A DNA stretch of 64,000 nt from Gymnorhina tibicen. Lineage: Eukaryota > Chordata > Aves > Passeriformes > Artamidae. The notes under the pieces were generated by a model, which did no database searches, was not told the origin of the DNA, and worked only from the letters and a program-made list of their open reading frames with translations. The stretch spans positions 62,001-126,000 of the forward strand of contig VXAZ01006878.1 of the NCBI GenBank assembly GCA_013399875.1, read 5' to 3'. The position numbers were made by a program, and so were the translations under genes. Below are positions 1-12,400 of the stretch, one piece after another; within the stretch, counting starts at the first letter, position 1; each line of letters starts with the position of its first letter.

Positions 1-618
1 AAAGACAGGCATGATGGGATTATGTTAAACAAAAGAAAATTTGAGCTGCAAAGGAGGAAGAAATTCCTGCTGCAGTGTGACTTTAAGAATTTTCTCAAGT
101 ATATGGTGGAAGACATTTACACTAATAGAAGGAGATGTCAGCAGAAAAAGTCAGAACTTAATTTGTTCTGGCATTTGTACAATTACCTTTTTAAAATTAA
201 AATTAAATGAAATGAAATACAGTAACCTGTGTTTTCAAATTGTGCATTTTGTGCATCTGATGACCCGAGATACCCTGCAAGTGTCAGTGGTTTATTGCTG
301 GTTGTATTACACATATAGTTATGACTTTGCATGAAGTTATTTTTCTGAACTTCTCTGGGGAATAAACATTAACACCTTGTTATTTTCTGCCACCTTCTAC
401 TACTGGTGGTTCAACACAGGTTTTTGAATTTACTTCAGCCTTTCAGCTGATAGGCTACATGTATAGACTCTTCTGTTCAGCAGAATAAGTTAATGTTTCC
501 ATTGTACAGGCTTTTTCACTGGTACCCTGTTATATTGTCGATAACGTAGTGGTAATACGGTCTTCCAAAAAAAAAAGTGTTTTAATATGCAAAATGCTTT
601 GTGAATACCAGAACTTCT
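1..618. other. unique non-coding DNA
   Basis: AT-rich sequence with no recognisable repeat or gene. The two short overlapping open frames near the left edge (62 and 97 codons) have no recognisable domain and look like chance. Confidence 0.6.
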
Positions 619-749
619 AGTGCAGGCCAGGTTGAATGGGCTTTGAGGAACCTGCTCTAGTGGAAGGTAATGAAAGATGGCAGGAGGGTTGGAACTAGCT
701 GATCTTTATGGTCCCTTCCACCCCAAACCATTCTAGGACTTCATGATTT
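619..749 (+). mobile_element. CR1 LINE 3' end fragment
   Basis: This is a 5'-truncated CR1 copy in forward orientation. It carries the usual 3' untranslated landmarks in order: GGCCAGGTTGAATGGG, the phrase for 'cctgctctagtgg', GGTTGGAACTAG, GGTCCCTTCCACCCCAAACC, and a decayed tail with ATTCTAGG and TCATGATTT units in place of ATTCTATG. CR1 is the dominant avian non-LTR retrotransposon, and nearly all copies are dead 3' ends like this. Mismatches throughout suggest an old insertion. Confidence 0.9.
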
Positions 750-1637
750 CTTGAGACATCAAGATCAAGGTAGAAATTGCTGATTTAGACTGCTTTCCTG
801 TGTGGGTCTTTTAGACACCAAAATTCTATAAATACACATTCAACATGCCTAAGTTGGATATTGCAAGAAGGTAGCATTTACTGAACAAAACACCATCAAT
901 GTTAAAAATTGGAAGGAAGCAGCGAGCTATTTGCATTGAAAAGAAATTGCTATCTCTGTCACTTGCACTGAGCTCAAATGCCTTTCTAATGCATAACGTA
1001 TTTCTGATAGTGTAGGGATGTATAGCATAAAGTACGTAAAGACTAGTTGCTAGAGGTTTCACTAAAAAAATAACTTAGTCAGTTAACAACGGAAAATTTT
1101 AAATCACAGAATCACTTTTAAACCTTTTGAGTAGGAGACTTCATCAAATGCTCTGTAGAAGAGAGGAAATTGCAGTGGCAGGGGTATGGATTAGTAAGTC
1201 TTTTCTAGACATGATTTCAATTATCTTGTGATGAAACTTTTTCACCACGTTCCATTCACATTGGACTCCCTTCACAACTAGAGTGTATGGCAAATAATAG
1301 AGGAATCTCATTTCTTTTGCTATTTAGCTATGAAAAATTAATGGCAATTAACTTAAAATTACTTGACAGGAAATAGAACCTTAATGCTATTAGAACCTTA
1401 AACTATGGAATATTCATTTGCTTTTTTATCTCATAATCTGTTAATCTGCTTTAATATTTATGGATAATGATAGTTACTATTTTCTTATTATTTTCACTGC
1501 CTCCCTGCTTCCCCTTGTCATCTGAATCAGTTTCTTGCGGAATAAATAAACTCATTTCTGTAGGCATTTCTCGAATCCTCCTACACCTTGTAGTAAATCT
1601 GCTCCTTTACGAAGAGATCTCATAGTGAAAGGACTTT
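750..1637. other. unique non-coding DNA
   Basis: AT-rich sequence with no recognised repeat. The 78-codon minus-strand open frame here shows no domain. Confidence 0.55.
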
Positions 1638-1984
1638 GATTCACAGAATCACAGTATAAACTGAGTTGGAAGGGGCCCACAGGAATCACTGAGTCCAACT
1701 CCTGGCCCTGCACAGCACTATTCCCAAGAGTCACACCACCTGCCTGAGAGCATTGTCCAAACAGTTCTTGAACTCTGTCAGGCTTGGTGCTGTGACCATT
1801 TCCCTGGGAGCCTGTTCCAGTGCCCAGCCACCCTCTGGGTGAAGAACCTGTGTCTAATATCCAACCTACACGTCCTCTGATACAACTTCAGGCCATTCTC
1901 TTGGGTCTTGTCACTGGTCACCAGAGAGAAGACATCAGTGTCTGCCCTTCCCCCTCACAAGGAAGTTATAGACTGCAGTGAGTC
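1638..1984 (-). mobile_element. CR1 LINE fragment, minus orientation
   Basis: The copy begins with CACAGAATCACAG (complement of the CR1 tail) and continues through GAGTTGGAAGGGGCCCAC, GAGTCCAACTCCTGGCCCTG, GCCTGAGAGCATTGTCCAAA, CTTGAACTCTGTCAGGCTTG and GAAGTTATAGACTGCAGTGA. These follow the subfamily with 'ctggccctgcacag' and 'ctctgggtgaagaacct', which differs from the copies at 34199 and 36426. About 347 bp are kept. The open frames overlapping it (1552-1734 minus, 1908-2096 plus) are by-products of the repeat and do not code. Confidence 0.93.
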
Positions 1985-2597
1985 AAATTCATCAAGTTCT
2001 ATCAGTCTTCATGTAAATCTGGTCTGCAGTTTCCAGTGTACTGTCATTATTTACTGGACAATTTACTGCAAAAAAGGTGTTTCTGAAATTCATTAGCTTA
2101 TATTTTAACTGAAAATCTTTTACTTATTCTAAGAGAGGGAACGAGAGGCTGTGCATGGAATGCGCAAAGGGGTTCTGCAGCCAAGCTGACTAGGACAAAT
2201 TTAGTGGACCTCTTTCATTAGCTGTGAAGGTCATATCCCATTGACTTCTGTGGCACTGCACCAACATAATTCAGAGCACAATTTGTTCCAGTAAAGTTGG
2301 ATTTGATCTCCTGTTGCAGTTGTTCTGGCTTTTAAACCACTTAGTAGTGTGAAGGAGTGTCAAAAGTTTTTCTGGTGTGACTGATTGTGATTTAAGATTC
2401 TTTGTGCATTTACTTTCTGGTTCATAAATGACTATTCAAGGAAGGCAACAGAGGAAAGGTTCTTTGATTTCATTTATTTGATTATGGCTTGATTCCATAC
2501 CATGGTAATTTCTAAAGAAATGTTCTCACACATTCTACATGTCTCAAAATATTTAACTTAAAAACATTTCCTTCGTTTTGCAGTTTGAAAGGTATTT
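1985..2597. other. unique non-coding DNA
   Basis: No gene or repeat recognised between the two CR1 fragments. Confidence 0.55.
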
Positions 2598-2652
2598 TGC
2601 ACTCGATGATCTTGGAGGTCTTTTTCCACCTAAATGGTTCTATGAATCTATG
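2598..2652 (+). mobile_element. CR1 LINE, extreme 3' end only
   Basis: About 55 bp are kept: CACTCGATGATCTTGGAGGT, then a run matching 'ctttttccacctaaatgg', then TTCTATGAATCTATG. This is the last stretch of a CR1 3' untranslated region with two tail units. It is a very strongly 5'-truncated insertion in forward orientation. Confidence 0.8.
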
Positions 2653-5207
2653 TCTAGGCTCCCTCTGGGTGCTGGTTAGACTTAACTCCAAAGTTACATT
2701 TCACATATAAGACAAACACCTTCAGGTGGAATACAGGAGCAGTATGGCTCTTCATAGATTTGGTCCAGTTGATTTAATTTTAGATAATTCTAGCTAAACT
2801 ACAGTTTGTTCTACAAAAAGTGAGAAGATAGTTCTTTCACCAGAAAAGGCCAGTTTATGCAGTTGGATGGGCTCTTCTGACAAGAAGAAGGGTGGGTAGT
2901 TTGGTGCTCTGGTTTCCTGTCTCCCAGGGCATATCGCTGCCCCATGTCTCTTTGCTGTAGAATTGTAGAAATGCCAGCACCTTTTATACTCATAGTCAAA
3001 TGCCATATGGGACTTCCTAACATTAATTGGAAAGCTAATTAATAGATTTTTTTTTAATGACACATTAATTCCTCTGACTTGCCTTTTCTAGGAAGTGCTG
3101 AAGAACTGTAAGTCTTGAAGCACACTAAGTAGCCTTAAAAAATCTAGTAACTGTGAGTTCAAAATGCTTTGTTGTTATCCACTGCCAGAAAAGCAGTGCT
3201 GCTTTTTATATTCAGATACAGACAGATTAAACTCTTGTAGCTGAACCAGTACCATGTGGTTTGGTCCCCTAGTTGAAGAGGTAGACCAGCTCCTGGTTTT
3301 TTTGTTGTTGTTGCAACATTAACCTCCAGGAGGTTTTGTTTTATTGCTGGCCTATTCCCCAGATGACTGTTTTCAAGTGTAAGGGGAGGTAAATCTGACA
3401 AGAAAGCAATAATTCGTAGAGAAAATGACAGTGATAATGAAATGCTGCAGTGGTGGAAAGATTTCCCCAGCAGAAATGTGCAGCCTGGCTCACCTGCTAG
3501 AAGTTCATTGTCTTCAGTGTGTCTCCCCCAGACTTGACTTTGGTCCAATGCATTTTCTTAAGCATAAGAAGCTTTGCTATTTCAAAGCTCTCACTTATTG
3601 GTAACATTGACCCAAGTCTAAACAATTGTTATGTGAATCAAATTGTAATATCTAATGACCCAAGTGCTGCAATATGAATGTGCTGCCTGGGGAATTGCAT
3701 GGTATATTGCTGGTTTGCATGGGCTGGTCTTTTGGCAAAGTCACAGAAAAGTGAGAAGAACATTTCCATAACAAGGACCAAGGACTTAAGAAAACTTGGT
3801 TTTCCCTGTCAGGTCATTCCCTCTAAGGAAAGAGGTAGAGGGCAATAATTCTTCCATGAAACCAGGTAACAACCTTTTAATAAGCATCATTAAGTCTTTA
3901 GGTTGAAATAAGAGGCTATCTACCCTTTTATCCCATATTATATTGCCCAAATTCCTCTTTGCCATCCTCACTGTGGTTAGATGAAAGCCCCCTGTTTTCA
4001 TATCGATCACTAAAAGCACTTTCCCCTCGTACCAGTTCACTGCATCACTTCTAAATGCAGTTCATCTGATCTCTTTTACTTTGGCTGCTGCTCATTCAGG
4101 GCTACAAAAACTGTAGTTTCAGGCAGGTCTTGGAACCAAATGATCATATTTCTTACCTCATTCCAAGGAATAACATTAGGATCTTTGTTTAGGTGGGATT
4201 CAGAATAAAAATAAAGCTCACTTTGCTTTCCCATGCATGCCCACACACATGCACACCCATATATATATACACACCACTCTTTCTCCACAAGAGTTATTTG
4301 AACCCAGAACAGTAGACATCTGTGTATGTTTGTGCTTATTTCTTTTCAGTAACACACTTTCCAAATGCTAGCTGCTGAGGAAGTGTAACTGCACTGAAAT
4401 GTTAACCTATGTACAACCTAAACTCTGCAGGGCTGGAGATTGAATGGTTCTTGGAGTTCTTCTTTCTCACTGGCAAAGAAAAAGTTTCTCTTTGACAAGG
4501 AAATTATGCAGGCAATGAAGTTTTTGGCTTAGGAGTTATGAAGAATTTACTTGTAAACAGCTCTAAGCTTATGTTGCACTGTTTCCCTTCAGTAACTTCC
4601 ATGTGGCTGTAGATCTTCTTTCCACTTGAAATTTTTGTATGCATGGAATTTTACAGGCATGAGACTCAGTGGAGCACTTCTATGTCTGTTTTCTCTTCTT
4701 CTGTTTTTATCCCTTCCAGACCAGCACAAAAAAATGCATATTCTAGCTTGAAGGAAAACCATCCACAGTGATAAGAACCAGCCTCACATGCCAGATAGAT
4801 TGGAAAATCAGGCTAACATTTTAGGGGACTGTTCCTGCGCTAAAGTGAAATGACAAGCGTAGACCCACACAGCAGGCTGGATTTTATGAACGCACATCAG
4901 CATGGTATCTGCCGTGTTCAAAGCAGTCTGCAAGCTGCAAGGTAAAAAATAAACCAAAACCAAACACACAGAAAAATTGTTTTTTAAATAATATGACATT
5001 TCCATTGTCCAAGTCTTGCCAGTTGTAAGCAGTGATTTTCCCCAGCTTGTTTACATTAATATTCCCCACTTTAGTGTTCCCCAGCTTCATTTTATAGTGA
5101 CACAGGGAACACGTTCTCTCCTCTGTTCCTTGGTGGCAAGCGAATTTTTGTATTTGTCTGATAACTTGGAATTCATTGTCAGTAAATGAGAACACTTAAC
5201 TCCTGGC
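2653..5207. other. unique non-coding DNA
   Basis: No gene recognised. The stretch holds a short impure CA/TA run near 4240-4275. Positions 2845-2861 contain the 17-base string that reappears inside the pentanucleotide array at 5260. Open frames of 65-129 codons here show no family resemblance. Confidence 0.55.
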
Positions 5208-5290
5208 CAGGCTTCCCTTCCCTTCCCTTCCCTTCCCTTCCCTTCCCTTCCCTTCCCTTAAAGGCCAGTTTATGCANTTCCCTTCCCTCA
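5208..5290. repeat. interrupted (TTCCC)n microsatellite with an ambiguous base
   Basis: TTCCC pentamers run from about 5212 to 5258. They are broken at 5260-5276 by AAAGGCCAGTTTATGCA and an N at 5277, then resume for two units to about 5287. The interrupting 17 bases are identical to 2845-2861, and the two bases after the N (TT) also match that site. The array itself is a normal simple repeat. The interruption is unusual and may come from gap filling. Confidence 0.95.
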
Positions 5291-8053
5291 AGATTTAATT
5301 GATCAGTTTCATCATATGCAGCTTAACCTTGTGCAAGAACATGAAATAGCGTATGGTTTTCATCCTAGAAAGATAATTAACCCCCAGGTGATTTCAGTCA
5401 AATGGCGAGAAAAAAAATACAGTGGGGTTGTTTTTGGAAGGGACAAGAGAAGGAGGAAGCTGGGAAATGATGTCACCTCTGGCAGCTTTTTGAACTTTGA
5501 GCCCTGAAATCTCAGTTTTGATGAATGCACTCAATCCACTCATTATGAGAAAATTGGAGCATGTCTCAGGTTCTCCTGATCTTGAAATTGATGCCCTAGG
5601 GCATCAGTGTGCCCACTGCTTTCCTACACCAGCAAGTCCAGTTGCTCATTCAGCAAAAGAACTCTCTTGTTGGCAGATCACAGGAGAACCACCTCTCCCA
5701 AACAGCGTTTGCATTTGGAGAGATAGTATTGTTCCTGTCTTCCCTTCATTCCTCTAGGCGGACTAACTCTATGGTATTCCATTGGACCTTCACTATAAAT
5801 TGTTTTAGTTGGTCTCCTCTTCCCCAATGGCAAGTTATAAACTAGTTTATATGTTTGTTCCTTCTACTTCAAGGTTTTCTTTATGTGACATTGCATCTGT
5901 GCTACACTAGCTGATATATAATAGGAGAAGAGCTGTTACATCTGTACATCAAATCCTATATCCGTAGTTTGCCCTGCACAGTCAGAAAATATTTGTAGGC
6001 TTTACATCTGATAAAGGTCATCTTCTGAAATGCAGAGGTGCAGAAGAATCTTCCTGAGTCTGAAGACAGATTAGCTGCAATGATTTTTGCTATGGTTCAT
6101 TTCTTTTGTAGAAGGAAGAAGCTCCACGTATTTGGGACAGGTTTAGCATTGCTTAACAAGAACTGTGAATCATGTCAGTACATTGTAGCTGGAGCATGGG
6201 AAATTTTGAGCAGGAGCTGGGGTACTGGGAAATTATCAGGGAAGAGGATTTAAGAAATAAATGAATAGTGTGAAACAAACACCTAAATGCTTCCTCCTTA
6301 GTCTACCACCAACTTCAGGAAGGAAAGATGCAGAAAAACCTCACATTTTTCTTTAATAAGTTCAAATGAGAGAACGAACTCCAGGTATGTCACTTGCCTG
6401 CTAGAGGTAGGATGACATGAAATATGAATCTGTCAAGCAGAGAGCAGAACTGATCCAAATTTGACAAGTCTAACATACTGAGCTCAACAATTTTGACTTC
6501 TTCCTCTCCAGTCCCATCAGCCAGGCTTACAACTCAAGTGTTTATGCAGCACTGAACCATCAGCAGCCACCCCTCTCCTGTAAAATGGTCCCCACCAAAT
6601 GCTGTGGAATTGCAAATGCTTTGGTCCTGGAGACCCATACTGAAATGAGACCTGCTTGGTAGCACATCTCTTTGAGCCACCACTTCATTCAACAGCATAC
6701 ATTCTCATTACTCTCACTTCTTCTCACCAGCTGTCCTGCCAGAAGGCACAATTCCTCCTGCTGGAGGCCTGGGAGGGGCAATTTTGTATAAGTCAGTCCT
6801 CCGGCTACCAAAAAGTCACAGAGACAAGGTGGTATATTCTGTCCTACACCAGGTGATTGCCCTTACATCTCTTTGTAAGAGCGTTCCACACCCATTTGCC
6901 AGATTTATTTCATCTTGGAGACTAAACACTTTTGAATGAGTGAATCCTGGCAAACATTTCAAGCACCTGCCTTGCTTCTGGCTGCTATGGTAGGGCCTGT
7001 TGCACGGTGTCTTTCAGGCTCTGAAATCTTGGATCTGTTGAGATGGTTCTCCTGCAGCTCCATGGGATGCTCCTTTTGTCACCAACCATCTGCCAGTGCC
7101 TTTGGCTACGCAGGTATGAAGTGTGAGTGCCAGCCTGACTGGTGTCAGCACTGAAAATTCCCCAGCACTGTGTGCAAACAAAAGGCTCTGTTCCAAGTGT
7201 GGAGAAAATATTGTATGATTCCGGGGAAAAACTCCCCAAGTCGCTCGAGGAGAAAGGAGAAAATAATTCTCCTTCTTGTCAAGATCAAAAGGTGATTAAA
7301 GGATGGGGAAAATGTCATTTATGATAGGACGAACACATAATTAACTAACACTCTATATGAAGAGGGGTGTTGATAATGGCAAAATCTGTGTATATCAAGT
7401 GCAGGCAAGGTAGCAACACGTGACCACAAGGTAGAAATTGTGTTGGCAAGATGAACTTGACCCAGAGGGTCCTTTTTGAGTCCCATGAAATACTACAGTA
7501 TTACTTTTAAGCTCTTCCGTCCGTGAAATGGGTCACAGAACCATTTATTGGCAACTCAAGTAGAAGTAGGTGAAAGCCACCCTTTAAAGAAACACTTTGC
7601 TTCTACTACTTGTAACGTGTGGTCAATAGTCCAGTAAAATTATCAGTGTTTGACTTTCTCCATCATCATGCAGAGTTATTGGACTGTATTCTGTACTATC
7701 CATGGTGACAAAAATGACACACAAACAGTGCACCTGGAATCAGACAAAATATTTGCATAGCAACTGTGCCAAATAGGGTCAAGTAGCTCCTGTTTTGCAG
7801 ACAAGTTCACTTAACTGCAGGGAATTCTGCAGGTACCATACCGAACAGTAGCCACTGGTTACTTTTTCACATGCTCAGCTACATGCAAGAAAATTGGTCT
7901 TAGGAGGTCCTAGGATTAGATTCCCCTTTGCATGGTGAAACAGCTGGAAACAGTAGCCAGTTATCAGTATTTTGGCTTTTGTGTGAGTATATGGAAGAGC
8001 CAGGAACAGAAACCGGGGAATCCACTTCTGTGGCTTCATCTCATGGACTCAGA
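5291..8053. other. unique non-coding DNA
   Basis: No gene, transposon or long simple repeat recognised. Several open frames of 60-86 codons show no domain or codon pattern that would support them. Confidence 0.55.
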
Positions 8054-8234
8054 ACTACAGAATGTCACAGAGGCTGGAAGGGGCCTTGGAGATCATCTAC
8101 TCCAACACGCACCGCTCAAAGCAGCGTCAGCCACAAGAGCCCAGGGATGTGTCCGGTCAGGTTTTGAATATTGCCAAGGATGGAGTCTCCGCAGCCTTTC
8201 TGGGCAAACTGTTCCAATATTCAAGCACTCTCCC
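8054..8234 (-). mobile_element. CR1 LINE fragment, minus orientation
   Basis: Landmarks in order are ACAGAGGCTGGAAGGGGCCT, GGAGATCATCTACTCCAACA, GTCAGGTTTTGAATATTGCC, AAGGATGGAGTCTCCGCAGC and CTTTCTGGGCAAACTGTTCC. They identify the CR1 subfamily with 'ttttgaatatctccaaggatggagactcc'. About 180 bp of the 3' part are kept. Overlapping plus-strand open frames (7928-8310) are repeat-derived. Confidence 0.92.
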
Positions 8235-8354
8235 CCAGTCCAGAAGCTTTACAGGACTAATGTGTTTTTGTTTCTCTGTTGTTGATTCTTTAATACAGAA
8301 GAATGTGTAGAATAATAATGTTTAGTCAGTAGACCAAAAAGCTCTGCTTGTAAA

Positions 8355-8381
8355 GCTTGGTAACCTGTCAGGTTACCAAGC
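8355..8381. repeat. perfect 12-bp inverted repeat, 3-nt loop
   Basis: GCTTGGTAACCT is followed by GTC and then its exact reverse complement AGGTTACCAAGC. The flanking bases (A at 8354, C at 8382) do not pair, so the stem ends cleanly. It lies about 120 bp downstream of a CR1 fragment. It is too short for a microRNA precursor and no function is implied. Confidence 0.9.
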
Positions 8382-9370
8382 CTGAGTCAGGGAAGTATTC
8401 ATAAATAATTGAGCTTTCTCAGATGAAGCAGTGTGACCCTTGGCCTCAGTATTATTTATCTTATTTAATAAAGGATGTTCTGGGGGTACATTCAGGATCA
8501 AGAAGAGTTTTGTTAATGCTGAAGGACGGTACTGGTATCATAGCCAATTAATGTGCCTGTTCCTACTGATGATAAATGGATCTGTCGTCTGTTCATCTGG
8601 CATTGAGCCTCCAGCCTTATATAATCATTTGTGGATATGCCCAAGGGTTTTGATAGTTAACATTTCAGCTTTTACAGGTCATCTGAATTTTTCAAGAAAG
8701 ATAGATTTGGTAACTAGTAGTCTGAAGCAGAAAACTGGAGGTGAAAACAAAACAGTATTCAGAGGATGATAAGGTCTGTAAAATGGGCCAAAATTTGTCT
8801 AAGGAAGAATCTTTTCAGTTCTGTTTCAAAGTTCAGGGAGAGAAGAAAAGAAAAATGTGAGAAAAGAAAAATGCATCAAAGGAACTCTGGTGAATCCAGG
8901 CTGGCTTAGCCTTCATGGGTTAATAGATCATTTGAAACTGCTGTTTTCAGTGGCTCTGAAATTGCAGGAAGTGGTCTGAGGCCAAGAGGGAATAATGACT
9001 CCAGGAGACATAATTTCTAGGGAGGAACTGAGGTCCTGCAATTCTGCTTTGGATGAAACACAAGCCACAGAATGAAATTCCTTGCAGTTTCAAGGTTAGC
9101 AGAGAAGGTGATGGCTGGGAGAGAGAAATCTGAGGAGAGAAGCAGAAAATATGAAATGATCTCTATGTGTCTGTGTGTGTGCAATGTTGTGCCACATTGC
9201 CAAGCCTTTTGTCCTTTAGCCAAGAATCTGAGCTGAAAACCCCTTTTGCAAGGTCCTTCCAAGATGCACCACAGCTCTCCAATCTGAGTATTCATGTTAA
9301 TTCAACATGGAAACATTGGGATCTGGGTTTTGAAATGTTTTAATGATTGCTGTCCTCAGATAATGGACAG

Positions 9371-9402
9371 GCAGAAGAGGGAGGGAGAGAGGGAGGAAGA
9401 GG
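9371..9402. repeat. GA-rich low-complexity tract
   Basis: A run of GGGA and GAGA units (GCAGAAGAGGGAGGGAGAGA onward), almost entirely purine on the plus strand. Confidence 0.7.
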
Positions 9403-12400
9403 CTCTGCTCACCTTGGCATTTCACCAGATGAGAAGATAGTGATGGCCATGCACAACTTGTACCACTCTCATTGCTACTTCTGGTGGTTTTCTGTCAATA
9501 GATTCACATCTGAGAATCATGGACGAAGAGAAAAGCACGTCTCTACAGACTGATCCCACCAAAGCAGCAGAGTCACAAGAGTTAGCTCTAGTCTAAATTT
9601 AATCAGCCAGTCTCCCTGGAGTCAGTGGAGAGAGGCACCTTCACAGGGCAATTCAGAGAAGGAATCTGCAAGGGCAACATTAACCTTTATGACTGTTCTG
9701 CTTTTGCCTAGAGTCAATGGGATCAATTCATAGCTGAGTGGAGAAGACTTATACTGGCTGAGAAGCAGTCCCAGTATCAATAAAACTACCACAGTGTGTT
9801 CTCTGTATCACAAAACTGCCATATGTCTCCACTTATGGGGATTGGGCATGGAGACTGTGGAGGGAATTGCTTTTCTGGGCAGGTTAATGTAACAAAAAGC
9901 GAACCGCTCTGCAGCCATTAATCTCCCTAAAGCCCATAGTCTCAGTCCTCCTGTGCTGTACTCTGTGCTATGCTTCATTATGGAGTCTTTAAACACCTCA
10001 GCTAAGGAGAGAGAAAGTAATTTGAAAAGAAAACAGAGCTTTGGCTCCTTTAGTTGGATTTTTGGAGAAGTAAGGTTCCTCTTGGGTTAAACTTCTTAGA
10101 CTTTCCTTCTTTTGTTTATATTATATTAAAAAGGCCAAGTACTATTGAGTAGACACCCAAAAATAATGCCCAACATTACAATATTTAATAAATCAAGATA
10201 AATTAAGGTATTTAAAATTGTGAGTTTTAAGTATTAGAGCATTTTTGTTCTTTTAATTTTTCATCCAAATACGGAATTCCTATTTCCAGTTTAGTAATAA
10301 AATCTGATGGTCTTGCTCTTTTTTTATTAATCTAACTTACAGTACTTTAGGAACTACAGCTTCAAGAAGAAAACATAAATGAATGCTTATAGTATAAAAA
10401 CGGCTTTTATTTAATACCTTGGAGGTTTGGGGGAGGGTTGTTTGGGTCTTTTTTATCATCAAGAGGTATCCAGTAACAATTTTCTGTATTTTAATTAAGT
10501 CTGGAAAATACTGCTTGTTGTAAACAAAACACGTAGTTATTTAACATGCATATTTTAGCTCAGGGATTTGAAGCAGTCTACTGGGCTAGGACACATGCTC
10601 CATATTTGCATTTATTTGCTCATAGAAGTTTGTCAGGACTTCTGAGATACCTTTGAATAGTCTCAACTTTCTGCTGTGATTTTTCTTTTCCTTATTGAAA
10701 TAATATTATACATACATTTGTGGAGCTCTTGGTGGAGAAGGCTTACTGTTTCTGGTAGTTGCTTCACTGCTGTAGATCAACATAGTGCTACTTATATCAG
10801 CCAGGCTACTACTTAGCCCAGCTGAATGTTTCCTCCTTCAGTTCCAATATTAACTCAGTTAAAATTAGTAGTTTTATATTTAAACCTCTGCTTCCTGAAG
10901 TGGCAGTAGGTGGGCCAACTTGTAGCATGATCAACATTTACAGCATTATCTCTACTGGAATACATTTATCCCAGCTCCTAACAATCAAAACATAATGGCT
11001 TTTTGGAATTCCCATTGCTTTAATTTTTACAAAAAGGCAATATTAATTAAAGAATAAAAAGTGTGAGCCCTGATATAGCGTTGCATACATGTGCTTAAGT
11101 AGCATACAACACAAAATTGTTGGCATCCTGTTATGCAGCCCATTCCCTGAAGCAGTCCTTGTGGAAAGGGGTGACGTGCTGGTGTTGTATATGGCGAGTA
11201 GCAACAGTGAGGTGAGGGATCACAGAGTCCTGTTGTCGATGCGTAACTTGTGATTTAGTGCAAAGTCTAGTTTATTTTAAACTTAGAGACATTTGAGAGG
11301 CCCAAGCTTATTTAAGAGACTGGCAGGGAAGATGCAGGATTTGTAGGAAAGCCATGTCTTTCTGGACTGCAGCTGAAGGACAACCAGAGTAACAAGGGCA
11401 TCTCTAGTTGCACTGGACAGTTTTATGTGGACAGCTGAGATGGGCTGCATCTTGCACTTGCAGTCACAACTTTTCAAGCTATTTTTTGATAACACTGAGG
11501 GGCATGCTAATTGTGACCTATCAGAAGCTGTTGGCCCTTAGCAAGATCACACACTGGCTCAAATTTTCTCTGCTGTGTCACACATTATATTAGTGAGTGT
11601 TGTCACTAAACGGAGTGACTTTACCCACTGTGTGTCATGGTAAATATAGATTCAAGTACCTCTAAAACTGAGAGTTGTCTTCAAGTCTCCATTAAATATA
11701 GAGCCACTAAAAGAAGTGCCCAGGACATTACTAAGTTAAAGTCTCTGAACAATATGCAGTATGGGACTGAGATGGTAATTTTGTTGATGGATGTTGAAAC
11801 AATTCGATTCATCCAAGTGTCAGGCACAGGAATGTCTCTCCTAAATTTCTTCCAAAAAACCAATATAATTCTGTAAAACCTACAATATTTTAGTGATATT
11901 TTAAAATAAGTAAATATGCTTTATTACTAGCATTAAGCATAAAATATAGAGAGAAAAGGAAGAAAAAAAGTAGTTAGAAGGTTTGTCCCATGAAAAAATA
12001 TTGTCTCTTTCTCCAGGTTTAAACGTGTACATACTAACTTAGGTCCAGTTTCATTCCGTTCAGCTTGAAGCACCTCACATTCGATGTACTCCTTATCCAG
12101 CCTTTGAGACCATATCTAATGTGTGAAGCCATCAATGGATGGTGTCATGGTGTGTATATCTTGGGTAGGAACAAGCCTGGAACATGCTATAACTGTTCCT
12201 GGGGAAATCAAAGCATGGGAAGGCAGCGTGGACATGGCTGTCCTGTAGATACGAAGGTAGATATCCATTTCTCCGTATCAATAGAGACATTAAAGACAGA
12301 TACCAATTACTGTCTGATGTGATGGTAGCCTGGCTTCTGATGGAGGTACTCTGGTAGATAGAGGGAATCTGGGTCTTAGAATCCTGACAGCTGCCATGCA

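Noticed and set aside
10421..10448. G-rich run (GGGGGAGGGTTGTTTGGG) considered as a G-quadruplex
   Set aside because: Only three runs of three or more G are present, so it does not fit the usual four-run pattern.
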